Assembly (NCBI GenBank): GCA_964483625.1
Contig: CAZABB010000044.1
Location: 1 to 12,871, forward strand
Source of the DNA: JAFGQU01 sp964483625
GTDB taxonomy: Bacteria > Omnitrophota > Gorgyraeia > Duberdicusellales > 4484-171
Length of the DNA: 12,871 nt
Direction of reading: 5' to 3'
The notes under the pieces were generated by a model. It saw only the letters and a program-made list of their open reading frames with translations. It ran no database searches and was not told the DNA's origin. Of this stretch, positions 8,493-12,871 are shown one piece after another. Made by a program: the position numbers and the translations under genes. Within the stretch, counting starts at the first letter, position 1. The number at the start of each line of letters is the position of its first letter.

Positions 8493-8520
8493 TTGATTTT
8501 TTGTGCTGTTGTGCTAAATT
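8493..8520 (+). promoter_or_regulatory. Candidate extended -10 promoter of the second phosphofructokinase
   Basis: TTGATT (8493-8498), a 16-base spacer, then TAAATT (8515-8520) preceded by TGC, which makes an extended -10. It would give a leader of about 40 bases ending in AAGGAG (8554-8559), six bases before ATG 8566. The match is moderate, but the AT-rich stretch 8480-8552 is the only plausible place for it. Confidence 0.42.
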
Positions 8521-8565
8521 AGTCTTTCAAATATACAAACATCTGTTAAAAAAAAGGAGTTTCCC

Positions 8566-9771
8566 ATGAAAAATATCGGTATTATTACCTCAGGGGGAGA
8601 TTGCGGCGGATTAAACGCGGTCATCAAAGGCGCGGCCCGCATGGCCCATAAACAGGGGCTTTCCTGCTTCGTGATTCCCAACGGCTACGCCGGGTTATAT
8701 AACCTGCTTGAATTTGATTCGCTGGTCGAACTTACTCCCGAACGTATTGACGGTGTGGGAGCGAACCTGGCGGGCTCGGAAGCCGGACATTCCCGGGTAA
8801 AAGTGAAAAAGATCGAAGACCCTCAGAAATACGACCGGATAAAACAGGGACTCAAGAAGTTCAACATCGACGGCCTGATCATCTCCGGCGGCGATGATAC
8901 AGGATCGGTTATCGTCGATCTCACTCAGCAGGGGATCAAATGCATTCACGCGCCCAAAACCATGGATTTAGACCTTCAGACCTATTCCGTCGGCGGCGAC
9001 TCAACCATCAACCGTATCGCGACGTTCGCCGAAGACTTAAAAACAACGGGAAGAACGCATAATCGAATGATCGTGGTTGAAGTATTCGGACGGTATGCCG
9101 GGCACACCGCCTTTCGCGGCGGAATTGCCGCCGATGCCGACGCGATCCTGATCCCGGAGATCCCCATTGACTTTACTATTCTTTATCAGCACGCGAAAAA
9201 GCGCTATTTTCGCCGCATTGAACAATCCGACGTACACGCGGGAACCTATCTGATTATCGTCGCCGAAGGATTAAAGAACGCCGACGGGACCGAGCTTTAC
9301 GATGAATCGGCAGGGATTGACGCCTTCGGTCATAAAAAGCTTGCTGGAGCGGGCAAATACGTGTGCCAGGAACTTTCCCGACGGTTTAAGGAAGACCCCC
9401 AAATCGAAGAGCTGATGAAGAAAACACAAATGTTCGTGCCCGGGATTTATAAAATCCCGGAGGTCCGTTCGGTCCAGCCGGGACATCTGGTTCGTTCCGG
9501 ACATGCCTCCGCCTATGACGTCAATTTCGGCATTCAAGCCGGTGCCGCTGCGGTCCTTCTTTTGCTCAAAGGAATTAATGGCGTAACGGTTTCCAATGTC
9601 GAAGGCAAAAAGATACAATACGTCGCAACGAGTGACGCGATAAAACAGCGGCATGTGGATCTTGCCGACGTGGTTCTCTATGAAAACATGGGGATCTGTT
9701 TCGGCAGAGAAAAGACCGGGCTCGATGTGTCGTTTGAGGAACTCAAAGGGCACGTGCAGAGATATATGTAA
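8566..9771 (+). CDS. Divergent phosphofructokinase-family enzyme with pyrophosphate-type donor signature
   Basis: Second phosphofructokinase-fold enzyme, 401 residues, only distantly like its divergent neighbour. Shared landmarks are TSGGDCGGLNAVIKG (8-22), GGDDT (108-112), PKTMDLDL (130-137), GRTHNR (162-167), VFGRYAGH (173-180), PEIPIDF (197-203), GHLVRSGH (306-313) and a basic C-terminal third. At the donor-determining positions it has Asp (D111) and Lys (K131), the pair typical of pyrophosphate-dependent enzymes, which make fructose 1,6-bisphosphate reversibly from PPi. The catalytic loop keeps both acids (D134, D136), but the usual TIDND reads TMDLD: the Asn between them is Leu. His and Arg of the sugar-phosphate motif remain (H307, R310). 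AAGGAG precedes ATG 8566 at ideal spacing. A four-cysteine protein follows after 55 bases. Pyrophosphate use is inferred from two residues only; a sugar other than fructose 6-phosphate is possible. Confidence 0.88.
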   Translation: MKNIGIITSGGDCGGLNAVIKGAARMAHKQGLSCFVIPNGYAGLYNLLEFDSLVELTPERIDGVGANLAGSEAGHSRVKVKKIEDPQKYDRIKQGLKKFNIDGLIISGGDDTGSVIVDLTQQGIKCIHAPKTMDLDLQTYSVGGDSTINRIATFAEDLKTTGRTHNRMIVVEVFGRYAGHTAFRGGIAADADAILIPEIPIDFTILYQHAKKRYFRRIEQSDVHAGTYLIIVAEGLKNADGTELYDESAGIDAFGHKKLAGAGKYVCQELSRRFKEDPQIEELMKKTQMFVPGIYKIPEVRSVQPGHLVRSGHASAYDVNFGIQAGAAAVLLLLKGINGVTVSNVEGKKIQYVATSDAIKQRHVDLADVVLYENMGICFGREKTGLDVSFEELKGHVQRYM

Positions 9772-9826
9772 ATCACGTCGCACGACACATAGTCACACGA
9801 CACACGATTTTCAACCCTTATTCTTC

Positions 9827-10162
9827 ATGGGAAAGAAAGCGAGTGATTATTTTCACGCCTGGGGCGGATTAAATTGCGCCCAGGCTGTTTCCAAAGCCTT
9901 TCAGAAGGAGTTCGGCCTTTCGGAGGAACTCATCCGGTCATATAAGGATAAAGGTTCGGGACAAGCCCCCGAAGGAGTATGCGGTTCATTCTTTGCCGCA
10001 CGCCAACTTCTTAAAGAACCCCAAGACATTGTTTACTTAGAGAAAAAATTCGAAGAACTCGCCGGATCGATCAGATGCAAACAGGTACGGCGCCTGAGGA
10101 AAGTCACCTGCAAAGAGACCGTCGATATCGCCGCCGAAATTCTTGCCGATTTTCTGAAGTAA
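9827..10162 (+). CDS. C_GCAxxG_C_C-type small redox protein
   Basis: Small 111-residue protein with four spaced cysteines: NCAQAV (C17), GVCGSFFAAR (C52), C84 and C95. This is the order seen in the putative redox-active C_GCAxxG_C_C family, often found in anaerobes and probably binding metal or forming disulfides; the true role is not known. The second motif is offset from the family's GCAxxG, reading VCGSFFAA. The rest is helical, with no signal peptide. ATG 9827 is the only possible start in this frame after the preceding kinase gene. There is no Shine-Dalgarno site before it: the sequence just upstream is pyrimidine-rich, after two direct copies of CACGACACA (9781-9789, 9796-9804). It probably shares a transcript with the upstream kinase and converges with the next gene, with only 11 bases between the two stops. 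The family call rests on the Cys pattern. Confidence 0.72.
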   Translation: MGKKASDYFHAWGGLNCAQAVSKAFQKEFGLSEELIRSYKDKGSGQAPEGVCGSFFAARQLLKEPQDIVYLEKKFEELAGSIRCKQVRRLRKVTCKETVDIAAEILADFLK

Positions 10163-10173
10163 GGAAAGATTTC

Positions 10174-10818
10174 TTATCCGGAAAGTTTCTCTATCTTCTC
10201 GATCAGCCGGCCGATATCTTCGGCGATCTCACCCGGCAACACAGCAAGCACCTCGACATCGCGGCGGAAAGAACGCAAAACAGCAAGGAAACGTTTGACC
10301 GCAACGCGCGCATTTCTCGTCCTTGTTTCCTCAGGATCCACATCTTTACGGCGTTTTACGATAAGGGAGGTTAGGTCTTTTTTTACCTCACCCACGTCTC
10401 TTTTATTTAAGATATCCTCTCTTACGTTCCGGTAATCCTCCTGAGGGAGAGACCTCTTGGCCCGCTGAAGCGTGCGGACCGCCTCAAGACTAAGTTCACC
10501 CTCCCTGGTTGACGGGGCACGTTGAGGCTGATACGGCAGGCCTTCGTTCTTCAAAAACATGTACGAACGGATAAGCTTCATCGCGGTATTTTTGCGCACA
10601 AACACTTCTTTTGCCGTATATTCATCGAACTTCTCGTATCCCCACCGGGTATACAGCTTATTTTTCCAGACGATATGAAGCGCCTTGGCTAGAGCGCGCC
10701 AAGAATTTTTAAAATCACGGGTAGCCCGTAACACCTCCCCCCTCATCTCCTCAGGAGAAAAAGACGCATCAATAATCTCATTCCCCCCTTTTACACCCTG
10801 TGTCTCAGTCGGATTCAT
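10174..10818 (-). CDS. Hypothetical helical protein, possibly nucleic-acid binding
   Basis: I do not recognise a named family. The 214 residues are mostly charged helices without signal peptide or membrane segment. Residues about 38-90 form the distinctive part: an NSWRALAKALHIVW helix, then WGYEKFDEYTAKEV (59-72) and NTAMKLIRSYMFL (77-89), which reads like a helix-turn-helix or SAM-like helical unit. A Pro/Arg linker (95-107) leads to ELSLEAVRTLQRA (108-120) and then a Lys/Arg-rich C-terminal half (about 138-190), ending in an amphipathic helix. Similar WGY-FEEY proteins occur in other bacteria without a known function, as far as I recall. ATG 10818 is preceded by GGGAG only three bases away, a tight but usable site. 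It follows the cupin gene after 27 bases, so the two probably share a transcript. A DNA- or RNA-binding role is only an inference from its basic, helical nature. Confidence 0.75.
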   Translation of the reverse strand: MNPTETQGVKGGNEIIDASFSPEEMRGEVLRATRDFKNSWRALAKALHIVWKNKLYTRWGYEKFDEYTAKEVFVRKNTAMKLIRSYMFLKNEGLPYQPQRAPSTREGELSLEAVRTLQRAKRSLPQEDYRNVREDILNKRDVGEVKKDLTSLIVKRRKDVDPEETRTRNARVAVKRFLAVLRSFRRDVEVLAVLPGEIAEDIGRLIEKIEKLSG

Positions 10819-10845
10819 CTTCTCCCTTTCTTCTCTTGAGGTCTG

Positions 10846-11151
10846 TTATCCTTTCACCAAAACCAGAAGCATTTTAAACTTATGTTCCGCCGCGAGCGCA
10901 TGCGGTTTATGGGCCGGCATAATAATCATCTGTCCCTTGCCGGCCGTGTGCGTCTGACCGGCAATCGTAATCTGAGCCTCTCCGTCCAACACATAGACCA
11001 GCGCGTCGAAAGGCGCGGTATGTTCACTTAAGCCCTGGCCCTTATCGAACGCGAACACCGTAACGGTACCCGTGTCCTTTTTGATAATCTCTTTACTTAC
11101 CACCGCACCATCCTGATAACTAATCATATCATTTAAACTTTCTGCTTTCAT
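10846..11151 (-). CDS. Small cupin-domain protein
   Basis: Single-domain cupin of 101 residues, cytoplasmic. The first motif, GLSEHTAPFDALVYVLDGEA (40-59), keeps one metal-type His (H44) and the Gly before the turn. The second, GQMIIMPAHKPHAL (73-86), keeps the Pro and the final His (H84). The first motif lacks the HxH pair of metal-loaded cupins, so metal binding is reduced or different. Similar tiny cupins are common in anaerobes and have no firm function. AAAGGG lies five bases before ATG 11151. It is first in a probable two-gene unit with the hypothetical protein; no clear promoter is seen in the AT-rich leader (11152-11260), where TAATGT-like boxes are poorly spaced. Confidence 0.88.
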   Translation of the reverse strand: MKAESLNDMISYQDGAVVSKEIIKKDTGTVTVFAFDKGQGLSEHTAPFDALVYVLDGEAQITIAGQTHTAGKGQMIIMPAHKPHALAAEHKFKMLLVLVKG

Positions 11152-11268
11152 AATAACCCTTTCTTTTCAAACACTGACATACATTATTTGACAGATGGAA
11201 AAAACAATAAAAGAATACTTTTTACAACGAATATCACTAATTCCACAAAAAAACATTCGGATGCATTT

Positions 11269-11504
11269 ACCACAGAGGACACCAAGAACACAGAGAGAAG
11301 ATGGGAAAGTTAAGCCAAAATACTGGGAGAATATTTGGTTTCGCACGTTCAAAGATGAAAGTGCCATTCTTCGCGAATATCAGATCGAACGGAAAAGTCT
11401 CATTTTCCGTCTCGTCTGTTTTCGCGAAGATGCTCCATCGAGAAACGATGGAGGAAACCAAAGATACTCTGCCCCCTCTCTGTGGACTCTGTGAGCTCTG
11501 TGGT
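11269..11504. repeat. 236-bp MITE-like element with CACAGAG terminal inverted repeats
   Basis: The ends (11269-11297 and 11476-11504) are inverted copies matching at 23 of 29 bases, including a perfect outer ACCACAGAG and a perfect inner CACAGAGAG. Each arm is built from repeated CACAGAG units. Inside are further inverted repeats: TTTGGTTTC near 11334 with GAAACCAAA near 11454; TTCGCGAA at 11370 and 11421; CGGAAAA/TTTTCCG (11390-11409) with a six-base loop; and CCATCG/CGATGG (11435-11451). The whole segment can fold as a long interrupted hairpin. No transposase is encoded and no target-site duplication is visible. The element is non-autonomous, if mobile at all. Confidence 0.7.
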
Positions 11505-11577
11505 TGAACTCTCTTGCGATATCTATTTGAGTAATTTGTGTCATTTGTTGTTGAACACTTTAATATTATCATTCAGT

Positions 11578-11607
11578 AAAATCCCGGCTACTTGTCCCGG
11601 GGATTTT
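11578..11607 (-). terminator. Candidate hairpin terminator after the YkgJ-like gene
   Basis: AAAATCCC (11578-11585) pairs perfectly with GGGATTTT (11600-11607) across a 14-base loop. It lies about 58 bases past the minus-strand stop at 11666. The T-run lies within the stem, so it could act in either direction but is weaker than a textbook terminator. Confidence 0.4.
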
Positions 11608-11665
11608 CACGGGATTCTGTCGGGGTTGAACAATATCCATTCTACTCTATACAAGATAGAATAGA

Positions 11666-12067
11666 CTACTTTCTCTTTCTGGGGTGGGCTTGTTTTGTTG
11701 CTTTCTTTCTTATCTTTCTCTTTTTCTGTAATGCAAGCTCATCCAGATACGCCTCTAACGCCTGGGGGGTAGAGAGCATTATTTCATAAAACGGCCCATG
11801 ATGTTCACAATCTCCCTGGCCATATTGACGACATCTTGTCGGCCTGGTCTCATAAATCGAACAACGATTGTCTTTTGATAAGTACATACACGTACTGTCG
11901 ATCAACTGATACCACCGGTTATGCCGAATAAATACCCGGACACGGTCGAACTGGAGCTGCCATTTCAGGTCTTCGATCTCATCCTTCGTGCGCGGACGAT
12001 AGATCTGAATCGCCAGATTACGGCAGCACAACGCGGCACATTTCCTGCAAAGCGTATGCATCGTCAT
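11666..12067 (-). CDS. YkgJ/UPF0153-type cysteine cluster (metal-binding) protein
   Basis: Small 133-residue cytoplasmic protein with the CxxCxxxxCC cluster at the start (C7, C10, C14, C15), followed by C60, C69, C79 and C87 in the pattern STC, NRCSIYETRPTRCRQY and GDC. This is the layout of the YkgJ/UPF0153 family, thought to bind iron or zinc, with an unknown job. The tail (about residue 112 on) is strongly basic (QKKRKIRKKATK). I chose ATG 12067; a TTG at 12079 and an ATG at 12061 are also in frame, and none has a strong ribosome site. A strong terminator of the upstream gene ends just 14 bases before this start, so the gene needs read-through or a promoter inside that hairpin. Neither option is clear from the sequence. 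Confidence 0.87.
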   Translation of the reverse strand: MTMHTLCRKCAALCCRNLAIQIYRPRTKDEIEDLKWQLQFDRVRVFIRHNRWYQLIDSTCMYLSKDNRCSIYETRPTRCRQYGQGDCEHHGPFYEIMLSTPQALEAYLDELALQKKRKIRKKATKQAHPRKRK

Positions 12068-12081
12068 GGTCTTCAACAAAT

Positions 12082-12125
12082 AAAAAGCGGATAGAGCATT
12101 TTGTATTATTTTACTCTATCCGCTT
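12082..12125 (-). terminator. Intrinsic terminator of the FKBP gene
   Basis: Read on the minus strand, AAGCGGATAGAG and CTCTATCCGCTT form a perfect 12-bp stem (12114-12125 with 12085-12096) with a 17-base AT-rich loop, followed by a run of T. It begins 29 bases after the FKBP stop at 12155, and ends just ahead of the next gene. Confidence 0.85.
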
Positions 12126-12154
12126 AAAAAATCTATTGTTTTTCTTTTACGAGG

Positions 12155-12661
12155 CTATTCTACCGATACGATTTTTACGTCGAACTCCAGAGTCTTGCCG
12201 GCAAGCGGGTGATTTAAATCAAGCACGACGGTACTTTCTTTGACGTCGGAAACACGGATCGGCATCGGCTGGCCGGTATTGGTTTTCATTTGAAGATACA
12301 TCCCCGACTTGACCTCGATGTCGGGCGGTAAAGACGTCTTGGGAACTTCTTTGATGGCTTCAGGATTAACCACACCGTATCCTTCATCAGGCGTTATGGT
12401 AATTTTCTTCTCGTCTCCAGTCGCCATTCCCTCCAGTTCTTTGGAAAGGCCGGGAATAATCTGGCCCTGACCGTGAACATACTCAAAAGGCCCCCTCCCT
12501 TTTGAGGTATCAACCACTTCTCCTTCAACGGTAAGTGTATACTCGAAATTAACCTTTTTACCTTTTTCAATCGTCATGTTTCTTTCCCCTTTCACTTGCT
12601 GCGTACCCATCATTATCATGATCGCCAACCCTGACCACATAATCCGCTTTAGCCTGCTCAT
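12155..12661 (-). CDS. SlyD-like FKBP peptidyl-prolyl cis-trans isomerase, probably exported
   Basis: Peptidyl-prolyl isomerase of the SlyD type, an FKBP domain with an inserted chaperone flap. From ATG 12661 it has 168 residues: a signal-like start (1-25: MSRLKRIMW, a hydrophobic core, then VKG), FKBP strand YTLTVEGEVVDTS (41-53), GQGQIIPGLSKELEGM (64-79), DEGYG (92-96), the insert-in-flap domain (about 97-145) and the hallmark DLNHPLAGKTLEFDV (148-162). SlyD's His-rich metal tail is missing; it ends at VSVE. AAGGA lies seven bases before ATG 12661. A second start at 12577 (MTIEKGKK) has its own AAGGGG eight bases upstream and would make a 140-residue cytosolic form, so two products are possible. 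The frame also runs up to a TTG at 12718, but that lies in a terminator stem. A strong intrinsic terminator lies between the promoter and this gene, suggesting attenuation. Another terminator follows the stop. Confidence 0.9.
   Translation of the reverse strand: MSRLKRIMWSGLAIMIMMGTQQVKGERNMTIEKGKKVNFEYTLTVEGEVVDTSKGRGPFEYVHGQGQIIPGLSKELEGMATGDEKKITITPDEGYGVVNPEAIKEVPKTSLPPDIEVKSGMYLQMKTNTGQPMPIRVSDVKESTVVLDLNHPLAGKTLEFDVKIVSVE
12575..12591 (-). promoter_or_regulatory. Internal ribosome binding site and second start in the FKBP gene
   Basis: AAGGGG (12591-12586), eight bases, then ATG (12577-12575), in frame. Its position exactly at the junction of the signal-like leader and the conserved FKBP domain is what makes it notable. 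Use as a start is inferred. Confidence 0.45.
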
Positions 12662-12704
12662 ACTTTTATCCTTTCTATTACCGATTTGTATGCTGATATC
12701 ACAG

Positions 12705-12744
12705 AAAAAAAACCGCAAAGTTCAGTTATCTCAAAACTTTGCGG
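12705..12744 (-). terminator. Intrinsic terminator in the FKBP leader (attenuator candidate)
   Basis: On the minus strand CCGCAAAGTT (12744-12735) pairs perfectly with AACTTTGCGG (12722-12713) across a 12-base loop and is followed by eight T (12712-12705). It ends 44 bases before the FKBP start and starts about 25 bases after the predicted transcription start. The leader just ahead holds a CCAAA/TTTGG hairpin. Confidence 0.85.
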
Positions 12745-12775
12745 CCCCAAGATAGCCAAATCTCCTTTGGGTACT

Positions 12776-12803
12776 ATTCTATCGGCTGTCCTCTTTTTGT
12801 CAA
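12776..12803 (-). promoter_or_regulatory. Strong sigma-70-like promoter upstream of the FKBP leader
   Basis: Perfect TTGACA (12803-12798), a 16-base spacer and TAGAAT (12781-12776, 5 of 6). Start point near 12772-12766. Two further TTGAC copies lie just upstream (TTGACA at 12829-12824 and TTGACC near 12815-12810), which could be alternative -35 boxes or an operator-like repeat. Confidence 0.65.
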
Positions 12804-12871
12804 CCCGGGGTCAAAACAAGTACTGTCAACATTTATTCGCAAATTCTAAAGAAGCGTTTTTCTGTTTTGCT

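Larger units (their letters stand above)
11152..11665. other. 514-bp intergenic region without a credible gene
   Basis: Short open frames exist here on both strands, but none has a Shine-Dalgarno site together with protein-like composition, and their products are rich in low-complexity runs. The part next to the cupin (11152-11268) is AT-rich and must hold its promoter. The centre is a 236-bp inverted-repeat element. The last part (11505-11665) has a GC-rich hairpin and three scattered copies of GTTGAAC (near 11503, 11549 and 11624). Confidence 0.7.

Noticed and set aside
9781..9804. Direct repeat CACGACACA (two copies, 15 bases apart)
   Set aside because: Two short copies only; not a CRISPR or an operator pattern, probably slippage or chance.
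11188..11216. Plus-strand TTGACA with an AAGAAT box 17 bases downstream
   Set aside because: The -10 is poor and there is no credible plus-strand gene after it.
12662..12718. Longer FKBP reading frame from TTG 12718
   Set aside because: The start is within the terminator stem and the added residues precede a good ATG with its own AAGGA.
12700..12780. Cyclic-di-GMP (GEMM) riboswitch, suggested by GCAAAG in the FKBP leader
   Set aside because: GCAAAG is part of the terminator stem; the two-helix core with its GNRA loop and receptor is absent and the leader is too short.

Overview
The window comes from a Gram-negative bacterium with moderate GC content. The evidence is an RND transporter paired with a TolC-type outer-membrane channel, several proteins with signal peptides, and Shine-Dalgarno sites of the AAGGA/GGAG type. 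The gene set fits an anaerobic, probably uncultured lineage: two divergent phosphofructokinases, a redox-type C_GCAxxG_C_C protein, a CxxCxxCC metal-binding protein and a small cupin. A candidate phylum such as Omnitrophota or a relative is possible, but that is a guess from gene style. No rRNA, tRNA or taxonomic marker is present to settle it.

Layout: positions 54-4639 (minus strand) hold a two-gene efflux unit, an HAE-type RND pump followed by a TolC-family channel. No periplasmic adaptor gene lies in the window. Next come a DEAD-box RNA helicase with a DbpA-type RNA-binding end (4772-6364), an exported nitroreductase-fold protein (6446-7111) and a phosphofructokinase with an ATP-type nucleotide site (7153-8271), all on the minus strand. 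The 294-bp gap at 8272-8565 is divergent. It carries a promoter on each side and, between them, a block of nested and tandem hairpins. It faces a second, quite different phosphofructokinase (8566-9771, plus strand) with a pyrophosphate-type donor signature. A small four-cysteine protein (9827-10162) follows on the plus strand.

From 10174 to the end all genes are again on the minus strand: a helical hypothetical protein, a small cupin, a YkgJ-type cysteine cluster protein and a SlyD-like FKBP peptidyl-prolyl isomerase. The longest stretch without a gene (11152-11665) contains a 236-bp MITE-like element bounded by imperfect 29-bp inverted repeats built from CACAGAG units. The FKBP gene has a compact leader: a consensus-like promoter, a small hairpin, then a perfect intrinsic terminator ahead of the start codon. 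This suggests attenuation or a short independent RNA.

Functionally, the centre of the window is about the fructose-6-phosphate step of glycolysis, with two paralogues that probably use different phosphoryl donors. The flanks are envelope export, RNA remodelling, protein folding and small redox or metal proteins. No CRISPR array, transposase, prophage or toxin-antitoxin pair is visible. The most unusual items are the paired kinases, the FKBP leader and the two repeat structures.
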